A stretch of DNA of 64,000 bases from Pseudomonadota bacterium (GTDB lineage: Bacteria; Pseudomonadota; Gammaproteobacteria; Steroidobacterales; Steroidobacteraceae). Below are positions 25,606-35,838 of the stretch, one piece after another. Location: the NCBI GenBank assembly GCA_021808195.1, contig JAKBCE010000001.1, positions 124,001 through 188,000 on the forward strand, given 5' to 3'. A model generated the notes under the pieces. It ran no database searches. It was not told the DNA's origin and was given only the letters and a program-made list of their open reading frames with translations. The position numbers and the translations under genes are program-made. Each line of letters starts with the position of its first letter. Within the stretch, counting starts at the first letter, position 1.

Positions 25606-26475
25606 CTACCGTCCGGCCCGACGCATCGCTGCACGTCCGAGCACCGCCCCGAACTCCTGTTCGCTCTGGCCACGAGCCAGCGCCTCGAGCATCGAGTCGC
25701 GCACCAGACTGCCGACTGGCATCGGTGTATTGACCGCCTCGGCCGCAGCGAGCGCCAAGCGCACATCCTTCAGACCGAGCCGCGCTTTGAACCCGGCCGG
25801 CTCGAAGCGCGATTCGGCGATCACCCGCCCGTAGCCCTCGTAAACCGGCCCGGGAAAGAGCGTCTGGCTGAGCAGCGTAAACAGCGTCGCCGGCTCGATA
25901 CCGTAGCCGCCGGCGAGGGCCGCCGCCTCGCCCATCGACTCGATTGCCGCCGCCAGCATGAAATTCACCGCAAGCTTGGCCACGTTGGCCTGCGCGGCAC
26001 GCTCGCCGAATCGCCAGGTTCGCTGGCCAATGACATCGAGCAGCCCTTGTACGCGCTCGATGGCAGCAGCCGGACCGGCGGCGAGAATGTTGAGCTTGCC
26101 GGCCGCGGCGACGTCCGGCCGCCCGAGCACCGGGGCAGCAATATAACTGCAGCCGGCCGCGGCAAGGCGCGCCGCCAGCTCATCGCTCAGCTCGGGCGAG
26201 ATGGTGGCCATGTTGACGTGCACGGTGCCGGGCTCGGCGGGCAGCGCCGCCTCGAGCAGCACCTCGCGCACCGAGCGGTCATCGCTCAGAATCGAGAACA
26301 CCACGTCCGCGGCACACGCCTCGCGCGCCGTGGCGAGCGGCTCCGCCCCGGCGCCGACCAGCCGTTGCGCCGGTTCGCTCGAGCGGTTCCACACCCGCAG
26401 CCGATGGCCCGCGCCGAGCAACCGCGTGGCAATGGCGCTGCCCATGTTGCCCAGTCCGATGAATCCGATGCGCAT
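25606..26475 (-). CDS. NAD(P)-dependent 3-hydroxyisobutyrate/tartronate-semialdehyde-type dehydrogenase
   Basis: Beta-hydroxyacid dehydrogenase of 289 residues. The Rossmann motif is MRIGFIGLGNMGSAIATRLL; the catalytic lysine lies in NVAKLAVNFMLAA. It resembles the group containing 3-hydroxyisobutyrate dehydrogenase, tartronate semialdehyde reductase and short-chain glyoxylate/succinic-semialdehyde reductases; the exact substrate is not decided. An upstream ORF extension to 26583 was rejected because the family starts at the Rossmann strand. It is divergent from the pirin gene, with a 113-nt shared leader. Confidence 0.9.
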   Translation of the reverse strand: MRIGFIGLGNMGSAIATRLLGAGHRLRVWNRSSEPAQRLVGAGAEPLATAREACAADVVFSILSDDRSVREVLLEAALPAEPGTVHVNMATISPELSDELAARLAAAGCSYIAAPVLGRPDVAAAGKLNILAAGPAAAIERVQGLLDVIGQRTWRFGERAAQANVAKLAVNFMLAAAIESMGEAAALAGGYGIEPATLFTLLSQTLFPGPVYEGYGRVIAESRFEPAGFKARLGLKDVRLALAAAEAVNTPMPVGSLVRDSMLEALARGQSEQEFGAVLGRAAMRRAGR

Positions 26476-26588
26476 AAGTGCCTCCCGTGTGGTGCCGATG
26501 AGGGACGTGCGCGCCCGTGCGGGGCGCGCACGCCTTCCCTGGGCGATGCTAGCATTTGCGCTTGGCGATCCTCGCCGGAGCATTCAGT

Positions 26589-27509
<921 letters not shown>

Positions 27510-27522
27510 GGCGAGCTCTGCC

Positions 27523-28509
27523 GTGAACGCGCCCACGTTGGATTTCGCCGATATCCAGTCCGCCCGGCAGCGCCTGCAGGGGGTCGCGCACCGCACACCG
27601 GTACTGACCTCGCGCACTGCCGATGCGCTGTGCGAGGCGCGGCTGTTCTTCAAATGCGAGAACTTCCAGCGCATGGGCGCGTTCAAGTTCCGCGGCGCCT
27701 ACAACGCGGTCGCCCGATTGGAGCCGGCGCAACGTGCGGCCGGAGTCGTCGCCTTCTCCTCGGGCAATCATGCCCAGGCGATCGCACTCGCCTGTCGGCT
27801 GCTGCACAGCCGTGCCGTCATTGTCATGCCAAGTGACGCGCCGCGCGCCAAGGTGGCCGCGACACGCGAATACGGGGGCGAGGTGATCTTCTACGACCGC
27901 TTCCGCGAAGACCGTGAGGCGCTCGGCCGGCGACTCGCCGCCGAGCGCGGTCTGAGCCTCATTCCCCCCTATGACCATCCGGATGTCATGGCCGGACAGG
28001 GTACCGCCGCGGCGGAACTCATCGAGGAGGTCGGGGGGCTTGATGTGCTGCTCGTCCCACTCGGCGGCGGTGGTCTGCTCTCGGGCAGCGCCGTCGCCGC
28101 ACGCGCGCTGTGTCCCGACTGTACGGTACTCGGTGTCGAGCCTCAGGCCGGCGATGACGGGCGGCAGAGCCTGCACGCCGGGCGAATCGTGCATATCGAT
28201 ACACCGGAAACACTCGCCGATGGCGCGCAAACCCAACATCTGGGCGTGCACACGTTTCCCGTCATCGCTGCTCTGGTGCGCGATATCGTCACGGTGAGCG
28301 ACGCGCAACTGACTGCGGCGATGGCTTGGTTCGCCGAACGGATGAAACTCGTGATCGAACCGACCGGTGCTCTGGCGGCAGCAGCGGCATTCAGCGGCCG
28401 TCTCGAGCTCCGCGGCAAACGCGTCGGTGTGATGATCTCCGGCGGCAACATCGACCTCGCGCGCTTTGCGGCACTGCTGGCGGGCACGAACGGGGCGAAC
28501 GCGGACTGA
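27523..28509 (+). CDS. Threonine dehydratase / serine racemase-like PLP enzyme (fold type II)
   Basis: Pyridoxal-phosphate enzyme of 328 residues, tryptophan-synthase-beta fold. The PLP lysine is in FQRMGAFKFRGAYNA, the phosphate loop is GGGGLLSG, and SSGNHAQAIALA is the substrate loop. Family members deaminate threonine or serine, or racemise serine; no C-terminal ACT regulatory domain is present, so it resembles the catabolic or serine-racemase type. The start is GTG 27523, which gives the family-like N-terminus APTLDFADIQSARQRLQG. It converges with agmatine deiminase, 18 nt apart. Confidence 0.9.
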   Translation: MNAPTLDFADIQSARQRLQGVAHRTPVLTSRTADALCEARLFFKCENFQRMGAFKFRGAYNAVARLEPAQRAAGVVAFSSGNHAQAIALACRLLHSRAVIVMPSDAPRAKVAATREYGGEVIFYDRFREDREALGRRLAAERGLSLIPPYDHPDVMAGQGTAAAELIEEVGGLDVLLVPLGGGGLLSGSAVAARALCPDCTVLGVEPQAGDDGRQSLHAGRIVHIDTPETLADGAQTQHLGVHTFPVIAALVRDIVTVSDAQLTAAMAWFAERMKLVIEPTGALAAAAAFSGRLELRGKRVGVMISGGNIDLARFAALLAGTNGANAD

Positions 28510-28527
28510 GACGGCGGCGGCGGACTC

Positions 28528-29667
28528 TCAGGCGCGCAGCGCAGGCCTCAGCCGCTGAACGCACGGCTCAGGCACCTGCTGCGTGATGCAGTGAATGCCA
28601 CCGCCCCCGAGCAGAATCTCGCGCGCCGGCACCCCGATCAGCTCACGCCCAGGACACAGACGGCGCAAAATGTCAGCCGCTTGCGCATCGGTGCGCGCAT
28701 CGAGCAACGGCATCACCAGACCGCCATTGGCAAAGTAGAAATTGACGTAGCTTGCCGCGAGACGCTCGCCAGCCTGGCGCGGCTTACACGCCGAACTCGG
28801 CGCCAGACCGCGAGCCTCCGCTTCGCTCATGTAGAGCGGACCGGGCATCGGCAGCTTGATCACCTCAAGCGGCCGCCCGTGCGCGTCGCGCGCCTCGTGC
28901 AACCGCTCCCACGCATCGCGCGAACGCTCGTACTGCGGATCGGCGCGATCATCGGTCCAGGCGAGACACACTCTGCCCGGCGCGAGAAAGCAGGCAAGGT
29001 TATCGATGTGCCCATCAGTCTCATCGTTGTAGACGCCAAGTCCGAGCCAGATGAACTGCCGCACCCCCAGATACTCGCGCAGCACCGACTCCATCCGCTC
29101 ACGCGTCATGCCGGGGTTGCGGTTGGCATTGAGCACGCATTCCTCGGCGAGCAGCGCCGTGCCCTCGCCGTCGACGTGGATCGCCCCCCCTTCGATCACG
29201 ATCGGGGCACGGTAGCGAGCGCGAGCCTCGAGCGCGAGCACCTCGGCCGCCACCCGTTCGTCCTGATCCCAGGGGTGATAGAGCCCGCCCTGCAGTCCGC
29301 CCCAGGCATTGAACCGCCAGTGTACCCCGCGCAGCCCGCCGCCCTCGCTCACCAGATACGTCGGACCGACATCGCGCATCCAACAGTCATCGTGTGCGAG
29401 CGGGACAACCTCGATGGCCGCGGGCAGCTGCGCCCGCGCCGCCGCGGCATGCGCGGGCGAGACCCCCACGGCGACCGGCTCGAATCGGCTGATCGCCGCG
29501 GCGACCGCGGCAAATGCGCGTTGCGCCGGGGCAGCCTGCTCCCGCCAGTTATCGGGACGCTCCGGCCAGAGCATCCAGCAGCGCTCGTGCGCCTCGAACT
29601 CCGCCGGCATCCACCAGCCGTCGGCAGCCGGCGTGCCGGGCAGGAGGCCAGGATCGGGCGGGCTCAT
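28528..29667 (-). CDS. aguA: Agmatine deiminase
   Basis: Peptidyl-arginine-deiminase-fold enzyme of 379 residues converting agmatine to N-carbamoylputrescine and ammonia. Visible signatures are MPAEFEAHERCWMLWPER at the N-terminus, DDCWMRDVGPTY, IDNLACFLAPG with the DGHID-type catalytic pair, and the catalytic cysteine in GGGGIHCITQQVP near the end. It overlaps the permease stop by 4 nt. Agmatine would be one source of putrescine, and the Puu genes 9 kb away consume putrescine. No N-carbamoylputrescine amidase is in the window. Confidence 0.93.
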   Translation of the reverse strand: MSPPDPGLLPGTPAADGWWMPAEFEAHERCWMLWPERPDNWREQAAPAQRAFAAVAAAISRFEPVAVGVSPAHAAAARAQLPAAIEVVPLAHDDCWMRDVGPTYLVSEGGGLRGVHWRFNAWGGLQGGLYHPWDQDERVAAEVLALEARARYRAPIVIEGGAIHVDGEGTALLAEECVLNANRNPGMTRERMESVLREYLGVRQFIWLGLGVYNDETDGHIDNLACFLAPGRVCLAWTDDRADPQYERSRDAWERLHEARDAHGRPLEVIKLPMPGPLYMSEAEARGLAPSSACKPRQAGERLAASYVNFYFANGGLVMPLLDARTDAQAADILRRLCPGRELIGVPAREILLGGGGIHCITQQVPEPCVQRLRPALRA

Positions 29668-31148
29668 GTGCGCTGTTTGCTGTGCCGAAAGCCGTAGAAG
29701 ACGTAGATCGCACCGCCGATGAACGTCCAGACGACGAGCCGGATCCAGGTTGCATCGGAGAGGAAATACGTCATGCCGAGGCACACTGCCGCCCCGAGCG
29801 GGCACAGCACCCACGCCCAAGGCACGCGGAACGGGCGCGGCACATCGGGGCGCGTGTGCCGCATTACCAGCACCCCGATACACACCACCGCGAAGGCGAG
29901 CAGAATGCCGATCGAGATCAGATCGGCGAGCACATCGAGCGGGAACAACCCGGCGATCAGTGCCGCGATGACCCCGGTAATCGCCGTCGACACGTGCGGA
30001 GTCTTGAAGCGCGGATGGCAGCGGCTCATCACCGGTGGCAGCAGCCCGTCATCGGCCATCGACAGCAAGATGCGCGGCTGGCCGAGAATCGACGTCAGAA
30101 TGACGGAGGTCATGCCGATGATGGTTCCGAGTGTGACCAGCGAACGCAGCCAGGAGAGCGCCGGATGGGCATTGAGTGCCACGGACACCGGGTCGGCCAC
30201 ATTGAGCTTGAAGTACGGCACCATGCCGGTGACCACCGCTGCCATCGCCACGTAGAGCACCGTTGAGATGATGAGCGTGCCGATGATCCCAATCGGCAGA
30301 TCGCGCTGCGGGTTGCGTGCCTCGAGCGCCGTGGTCGAAGCGGTGTCAAACCCGACGTAGGAGAAAAAGATGATGCCGGCACCCTGCAGAACGCCCGTCC
30401 AGCCGAAGTGTCCGAAGGTGCCGGCGTTAGGCGGGATGTACGGGTGCCAGTTCGAGGCGGAGATGAACTTCAGACCCGCAACGACCACGACCAGAATCAC
30501 CGCAACCTTCAAAGCCACCATGAAATTCGTGACGCGCGCGGTTTCCTGGATGCCGACATAACACAAGGCACTCAGCGCCAGCACGACCAGCACCGCCGGC
30601 AGATTCATGATCGCGCCCGTGGCCACCAGATGGCCGGCAGCGTTCTGCTGGATCGGGGCATTGATCCACGTCGCCGGCAGATGAATGCCCCAGCCCGAGA
30701 GCAGACTCGCCACGTACGCCGACCAGCTCACTGCAACGGCCGAGGCCGAGATACCGTATTCCAGCAACAGATTCCAGCCGATGAACCATGCCACGACCTC
30801 ACCCAGCGTGGCGTATGTGTAGCTGTAGGCGCTGCCGGGCACCGGCAGGAACGCGGCGAACTCCGCGTAGCACAGCGCCGCCAGTCCGCTGCCGAAAGCG
30901 GCGATCGCGAGCGAAATCGTGATCGCCGGTCCGGACTGGTTCGCTGCCACCGTGCCGGTGAGCACGAAGATACCCGTACCGATGGTTGCGCCAATGCCGA
31001 TGGCCATCAGCGCCCAGACCGACAGCGCTTGCTTCAGCCGCTCGGCCCCGGCGCGCTCGGGCGCGACCACGGCGTGCACGGCAAATAACTTGCGCAGCAG
31101 CGATTGATTCGCCGCAGGCGACGCTGCGCTCTCGGTGGCATCGTTCAT
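29664..31148 (-). CDS. APC-superfamily amino acid permease
   Basis: Integral membrane transporter of 494 residues with about twelve hydrophobic segments. It carries the APC signature IGATIGTGIFVLTGTVAANQ in the first helix and looks like the cationic amino acid transporter group (YfnA/CAT-like), with PVPGSAYSYTYATLGEVVAW. Overlap with agmatine deiminase suggests import of arginine, agmatine or a related amine. The ATG at 31148 was preferred over an upstream ATG at 31166 because it fits the family better. No signal peptide, as expected. Confidence 0.9.
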   Translation of the reverse strand: MNDATESAASPAANQSLLRKLFAVHAVVAPERAGAERLKQALSVWALMAIGIGATIGTGIFVLTGTVAANQSGPAITISLAIAAFGSGLAALCYAEFAAFLPVPGSAYSYTYATLGEVVAWFIGWNLLLEYGISASAVAVSWSAYVASLLSGWGIHLPATWINAPIQQNAAGHLVATGAIMNLPAVLVVLALSALCYVGIQETARVTNFMVALKVAVILVVVVAGLKFISASNWHPYIPPNAGTFGHFGWTGVLQGAGIIFFSYVGFDTASTTALEARNPQRDLPIGIIGTLIISTVLYVAMAAVVTGMVPYFKLNVADPVSVALNAHPALSWLRSLVTLGTIIGMTSVILTSILGQPRILLSMADDGLLPPVMSRCHPRFKTPHVSTAITGVIAALIAGLFPLDVLADLISIGILLAFAVVCIGVLVMRHTRPDVPRPFRVPWAWVLCPLGAAVCLGMTYFLSDATWIRLVVWTFIGGAIYVFYGFRHSKQRT

Positions 31149-31330
31149 GATCCGGGCAACCCCCATGAGCCAAATATTATGGGCGGCAAGTGTCGCATAG
31201 ATGACCCCACCCTGCCTGGGGCGGCTCAGCCGTTACGGCGCCCGGGCGAGCCCGTGCTACGATTATCGGCCCGCTCGGGCGGACCCGGGCGGATGATTTT
31301 TCTCAAGTTCGCGCGAGGAGCCCGTTAATC

Positions 31331-32638
31331 ATGTCAAGTGCCGCTGCCCCGAACGTCGCACCGCCCGCTGCCGGAGCCAAGATCAGCATCCGTGACGGTA
31401 AGCTCCTGGTGCCGGACAACCCGATCATCCCGTTCATCGAAGGCGATGGCACGGGGCCGGACATCTGGCGAGCCAGCGTGCGGGTGATGGACGCAGCGGT
31501 GGCCAAGGCCTACGGCGGCCGGCGCAAGATCCACTGGATGGAGGTGTACGCCGGGGAGAAGGCTTTCAAGCAGTGCAACAGCTGGCTGCCGGATGAGACC
31601 GTTACAGCCTGCCGGGACTATCTGGTTTCGATCAAAGGCCCGCTCACCACCCCGGTCGGCGGGGGAATCCGCTCGCTCAACGTCGCGCTGCGTCAGCTGC
31701 TCGACTTGTATGTCTGCCTGCGTCCGGTGCGTTGGTTCAAAGGTGTGCCCTCACCGGTCAAACATCCTGAACAGGTGGACATGGTGATCTTCCGCGAGAA
31801 CACCGAGGACATCTACGCCGGCATCGAGTTCGAGAACGGCACGGCGGAGAACCGCGAGTTCATGGCACTGCTCAAGCAGCACTTTCCCAAGGCGTTCGCC
31901 AAGATCCGCTTCCCGGAGAGTTCCGGCATCGGCCTCAAGCCCGTCTCACGCGAGGGCTCGGAGCGGCTGATCCGCTCGGCGATCGAATACGCCATCACCA
32001 ACAAGCGCCGCAGCGTCACGCTGGTGCACAAGGGCAACATTCAGAAATACACCGAGGGGGCGTTCCGCAACTGGGGCTATCAGCTCGCCGAGCGCGAGTT
32101 CGGCGGCGAGACCTACACCTGGGAGCAATGGGAGCGCACCAAGGCCGCGCACGGCGAAAAGGCTGCAAATGCCGAGATGGACGCAGCCAGACAGGCCGGC
32201 AAAGTCATCATCAAGGACGCGATCGCCGACATCACGCTGCAACAGATCCTGACGCGCCCGGCGGAATTCGACGTCATCGCAACGCTCAACCTCAATGGCG
32301 ATTACCTCTCCGACGCGCTCGCCGCGCAGGTCGGTGGCATCGGCATCGCCCCGGGCGGAAACATCAACTACCTCACCGGGCACGCGGTATTCGAGGCCAC
32401 CCACGGCACGGCACCGAAATACGCCAACCTGGACAAGGTCAACCCGGGCTCGGTGCTGCTCTCGGGCGAGATGATGTTCCGTTACATGGGTTGGACTGAA
32501 GCGGCCGATGTTATCATCGCGGCGATGGACCGGACGATCGGCCAGAAAACCGTCACCTACGATTTTGCGCGGCTGATGGATGGGGCCACGGAGGTATCGA
32601 CTTCGGCGTTCGCGGATGCGTTGATCCGCAATCTCTGA
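31331..32638 (+). CDS. icd: NADP-dependent isocitrate dehydrogenase
   Basis: TCA-cycle enzyme of 435 residues making 2-oxoglutarate, CO2 and NADPH from isocitrate. Its N-terminal part has [16 protein letters not shown], the substrate loop [13 protein letters not shown] contains the serine that in E. coli Icd is phosphorylated, and [20 protein letters not shown] lies in the C-terminal part. AGGAG precedes ATG 31331 at good spacing. It fits the homodimeric type I family in length. The next frame downstream, beginning right after its stop, encodes a Nudix hydrolase. Confidence 0.95.
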   Translation: MSSAAAPNVAPPAAGAKISIRDGKLLVPDNPIIPFIEGDGTGPDIWRASVRVMDAAVAKAYGGRRKIHWMEVYAGEKAFKQCNSWLPDETVTACRDYLVSIKGPLTTPVGGGIRSLNVALRQLLDLYVCLRPVRWFKGVPSPVKHPEQVDMVIFRENTEDIYAGIEFENGTAENREFMALLKQHFPKAFAKIRFPESSGIGLKPVSREGSERLIRSAIEYAITNKRRSVTLVHKGNIQKYTEGAFRNWGYQLAEREFGGETYTWEQWERTKAAHGEKAANAEMDAARQAGKVIIKDAIADITLQQILTRPAEFDVIATLNLNGDYLSDALAAQVGGIGIAPGGNINYLTGHAVFEATHGTAPKYANLDKVNPGSVLLSGEMMFRYMGWTEAADVIIAAMDRTIGQKTVTYDFARLMDGATEVSTSAFADALIRNL

Positions 32639-32698
32639 AGCGCCCCCGGGAGCGTCGCCATCGACAGAACAGCGGCCATCCTCGACTGGGCGCGCAAG

Positions 32699-33283
32699 GT
32701 GCGCGCGGTGGCGCAGAGCGGACTCGCCTTCACGCAAGATCCGTACGACCGCGAGCGCTACGGGGAACTGCAGCGTCTCGCGGCGGATCTGCTCGCCGGG
32801 CAGTTGCAGATCCCGCCCGAGCGGGCCGAGGCGTTCTGGGACGCCGAGGACGGCTACGCCACGCCGAAGGTCGACGTGCGCGGGGCCGTGTTCGATGCCG
32901 AGCGCGTACTGCTGGTGCGTGAGCGCGCCGATGGCCGCTGGACCTTGCCCGGCGGCTGGGTGGACGTTAACGACTCGCCGGCCGAGGCCGTCGAGCGCGA
33001 GGTGCGCGAGGAGTCCGGCTACCAGGTCCGCGCGGTGAAGCTGGCTGCGCTCGTGGATCGGCGCCGGCACCCCCACCCGCCGAGCGTGCACCATATCTAC
33101 AAGCTGATGTTCATCTGCGAGCTGACCGGCGGCCACCCCGCCGCCAGTCTCGAGACCGATGCGGTGGAGTTCTTCCCCGTTGCAGCGCTACCGGAGCTGT
33201 CGACCGGCCGGGTGCTCGCCCCGCAGATCGTTCGGCTCTACGAGCACCATCTACGCCGCGACCTGCCGACGGAGTTCGACTAG
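32699..33283 (+). CDS. NUDIX hydrolase
   Basis: Nudix hydrolase of 194 residues from GTG 32699. The Nudix box is [24 protein letters not shown], with its GX5EX7REVXEESG pattern (the visible part starts TLPGGWVDV). The N-terminus resembles ADP-ribose pyrophosphatase-like members that begin WARRLQALAQTGL. Here the homologous-looking sequence [16 protein letters not shown] extends upstream of GTG, in an open frame that runs back to the icd stop without ATG, GTG or TTG. The true start may be a rare ATC at 32660. It lies in the same frame as icd. Confidence 0.85.
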   Translation: MRAVAQSGLAFTQDPYDRERYGELQRLAADLLAGQLQIPPERAEAFWDAEDGYATPKVDVRGAVFDAERVLLVRERADGRWTLPGGWVDVNDSPAEAVEREVREESGYQVRAVKLAALVDRRRHPHPPSVHHIYKLMFICELTGGHPAASLETDAVEFFPVAALPELSTGRVLAPQIVRLYEHHLRRDLPTEFD

Positions 33284-33331
33284 CGGCGCGCGGCCATTGA
33301 TCGGCGCGCCCAGGCCGGTAGACTTGCGCCC

Positions 33332-33532
33332 ATGAATCGCATTCTCGTCGTGCTCGGAGTGGTGCTGATCGTGCTCGGGCTCGCCTGGCCGTGGGTGCGA
33401 CGGCTGCCGTTGTTCAAACTACCGGGCGACATCGTCATCGAACGGCCCGGCTTCCAGTTCTTCTTTCCCATCACCACCATGCTGCTGGTGAGCCTCGCGA
33501 TTTCCATCATCGCCTGGATCCTGCGCCGCTGA
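33332..33532 (+). CDS. DUF2905 small membrane protein
   Basis: Small protein of 66 residues with two hydrophobic segments flanking a PLFKLPGDIVIERPGFQFFF core, the conserved centre of the DUF2905 family. It is likely an inner-membrane protein; no function is known. Length is typical of the family. It is 48 nt after the Nudix gene on the same strand and is followed by a GC-rich inverted repeat. Confidence 0.88.
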   Translation: MNRILVVLGVVLIVLGLAWPWVRRLPLFKLPGDIVIERPGFQFFFPITTMLLVSLAISIIAWILRR

Positions 33533-33550
33533 GGCAGGCGACTCTGCTGC

Positions 33551-33571
33551 CCGGCGGGCTTACCCGCCCGG
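33551..33571. terminator. GC-rich inverted repeat after DUF2905 gene
   Basis: CCGGCGGG and CCCGCCCGG arms with a short CTTA loop lie 18 nt past the stop codon. The pairing has one extra C and no T-run follows, so termination strength is uncertain. The stretch from here to 33804 shows no gene. Confidence 0.4.
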
Positions 33572-33804
33572 TCCCCTCCCGGGTTCCAGTCCGCGATTGA
33601 TCCAGATGCACGGCCCCTTCAGGCGGGCGCTCCACCTGCCACTGTACAGGTCGATGCGCACCAGTGGATGCCGCGCGACGGTGCGCTCGCTCAGGATTCG
33701 AGATTCGATCAAGTCTCAGGCACGGCGTGCTTGACCGGATGGATACGATGGTTCGGGCTGCCCGCCGAGCGATCCAGGATCCAGACCGGTCAGAGGAGTC
33801 AAGC

Positions 33805-34250
33805 ATGTCGATTCCCATCTACTCCTCTGTCCCACGATCGGCGAGCGCAGCCCCGCTGCAGATCCACCGGCTCGCCGGCGAGACCACGGCGCGCGCACTG
33901 CTGTCGCATGCACACCTTGTCTTCGCGCTGATCCTCATCATGGCGGCAAGCGGACGGATTGCGATCGATGTGCTCGATTACGAGGCGCAAAACGACAGTG
34001 AGCTTGTGCTTGCGCCGGGATCTGTCCACGAGCTGCGCCATCTCAGCGACGCGGCCGGCTGGGCGATTCCTTTCCAGCCCGATGCCCTCGATGCATCGAG
34101 CACACGGGGACTGATTCCACTGGCAGACCTTCCTGAAGACACGCTGTTCGATTTGTTGCGCCAGCCGCTGACAAGGGGCTTGCCCGCACCCGCGGGGTTC
34201 AACCTCACATTCCCATCAGTCCTGGGGGATTGGCTGCAGCCCCAAGCCTC
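33805..34250 (+). pseudogene. Truncated AraC-family regulator (N-terminal sensor domain only)
   Basis: ATG 33805 opens a reading frame beginning MSIPIYSSVPRSA that resembles the N-terminal cupin sensor of AraC regulators: ALLSHAHLVFALIL, ASGRIAIDVLDYEAQ, ELVLAPGSVHELRHL and AAGWAIPFQPDAL. After about 145 residues the resemblance stops. The frame stays open, but no helix-turn-helix domain follows, and a fragment of another family appears in a different frame just downstream. I read it as a 3'-deleted regulator. The boundary at 34250 is approximate. Confidence 0.6.
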
Positions 34251-34252
34251 TG

Positions 34253-34375
34253 GTAGCGGGGGATATCCTGCGGATCAGCCATGGCCGCATCATCGAGCAC
34301 TGGGACGTGATGCAACCGCAGGTGCCGTCGAGCAAGGCCGCGAACGACAATCCGATGTTCACTGCGGGACGCTGA
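34253..34375 (+). pseudogene. C-terminal fragment of a SnoaL-like (NTF2-fold) protein
   Basis: A 40-codon stretch reads GDILRISHGRIIEHWDVMQP and then NDNPMFTAGR before a TGA at 34373-34375. This is the conserved C-terminus of predicted SnoaL-like ester cyclases of the NTF2 fold. It has no start and no N-terminal half, and lies in another frame than the AraC remnant before it. A deletion probably fused the two genes. 34376-34631 shows nothing I can identify. Confidence 0.55.
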
Positions 34376-34631
34376 TGCAACCTCCTGCCGGGGCCTGGTT
34401 GGTCTGCCGGCACGAGGATTCGCCCCCTTGCGGAGTCATCTCGTGGCGCCTGAAGCGCTTACCTGACGAGCGGCATGTCCGCGCGGCAATGGGACTCCCT
34501 GACCGAGTCCTCACACAACGTCGCAGCGGCAAGCGAATCGACAGCGACAACGGTCCGGCCGCAGGTCCCGCCGCCGTGAGCATCGCGGCATCCGGCTCGG
34601 CTGCGCAGAACCGTCCGCCAAATGCAGCGGA

Positions 34632-35810
34632 TCAGGCCCCCGCACGGCCTAGGCGCTGCGCGAATGCCGCCAAGCGCTCGGCAGCCGCATCGAGCGTGGC
34701 ATCGCGCTTGGCGATGCACAGGCGCACACACGTCAATGGCGGCGCCTCGGCATAAAACGGCGCAAGGGGAATCGCGGCGACCCCCGCCTCGGTGAGCAGC
34801 CGCTCGGCGAATGAAACGTCGCCTGGCGGAGCGAGCGCACTGAAATCGAGCAGCTGGAAAAATGTCCCCTCGGCGGGCGGCAGCCGCCACGCATCGCCGG
34901 CGAGTGCCGCGCGCAGCCGATCGCGCTTGGCCTGGAAAAACGCCGGCAGCTCGCGCCCGATATCCGCTCGCGCACTGAGGTAATCGGTAATGGCTCGCTG
35001 CAACGGATGCGCGATGCTGAAGGTGTTGAACTGGTGTACCTTGCGCAGCTCGGCGCTAAGCGGTGCCGGGGCGACCGCGTAACCGACCCGCACACCGGTG
35101 GCATGCAACGTCTTGCCGAACGAAAACACCGCCAGAGCGCGTGCGCGCAGGTGCGGATGGCAGAGCACCGAGGCATGGGTCCGGCCGTCGAACACCATGT
35201 GTTCGTAAACCTCGTCCGAAAGCACCGTGATGTCGTAGCCGCTGATCAGCTCGGCGAGCGTCGCCAGATCACTCGCGGTGGCGACGGTACAAGCCGGATT
35301 GTGGGGAGAGTTGATCAGAATCAGGCGCGTGCGCCCATTGATCGCCGCGCGAACCCGGTCCCAGTCGTAGCGGAAATCCGGCGGCGAGAGCGGCAGACGG
35401 ATGCAGCACCCACCGGCCAGACGCACCGCCGGCTCGTAGGCATCGTAGGCCGGATCAAACGCTATCACCTCATCGCCCGCACCGACAATCGCCTGAATAC
35501 CCGAATAGATCGCCTCGGTGGCCCCGAGCGTCACGGTGATCTCACTCTCGGGGTCGACCTGCACCGCGTAACTCGCCTGGAGCTTGCGTGCGATCCCCTC
35601 GCGCAACGCCGCCAGTCCCTCCATGGGTGCGTACTGATTGTGGCCGGCGTGCATTGCGCGCGCGACCAGCTCGACCAGCAGCGGATCGATGTCGTAGTCG
35701 GGGAAGCCCTGTCCGAGATTGATTGCGCCGAGCGCCTGCGCGCGCCGCGACATCACGGTGAAGATCGTCGTTCCGACGTGCGGCAGCTTGCTGCGTCCGA
35801 GCCAGCTCAT
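34632..35810 (-). CDS. Pyridoxal-phosphate-dependent aminotransferase (methionine/KAT type)
   Basis: Class I/II aminotransferase of 392 residues, closest in style to methionine aminotransferase YbdL and the kynurenine aminotransferase group. The PLP lysine is in VFSFGKTLHATGVRVGYAVA, the substrate motif is INSPHNPACTVAT, and INLGQGFPDYDIDPLL marks the N-terminus. ATG 35810 gives the family-like start. It is last in a four-gene minus-strand run after puuD, puuA and the glucokinase gene (28-nt gap). It might act on putrescine-derived or sulphur amino acids; the substrate is not decided. Confidence 0.9.
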   Translation of the reverse strand: MSWLGRSKLPHVGTTIFTVMSRRAQALGAINLGQGFPDYDIDPLLVELVARAMHAGHNQYAPMEGLAALREGIARKLQASYAVQVDPESEITVTLGATEAIYSGIQAIVGAGDEVIAFDPAYDAYEPAVRLAGGCCIRLPLSPPDFRYDWDRVRAAINGRTRLILINSPHNPACTVATASDLATLAELISGYDITVLSDEVYEHMVFDGRTHASVLCHPHLRARALAVFSFGKTLHATGVRVGYAVAPAPLSAELRKVHQFNTFSIAHPLQRAITDYLSARADIGRELPAFFQAKRDRLRAALAGDAWRLPPAEGTFFQLLDFSALAPPGDVSFAERLLTEAGVAAIPLAPFYAEAPPLTCVRLCIAKRDATLDAAAERLAAFAQRLGRAGA

Positions 35811-35838
35811 CGCAGCGCGACAGCCGAGATCGTGCAGC

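Noticed and set aside
34376..34631. Possible third gene fragment after the SnoaL remnant
   Set aside because: No frame on either strand gave a family resemblance I could defend.
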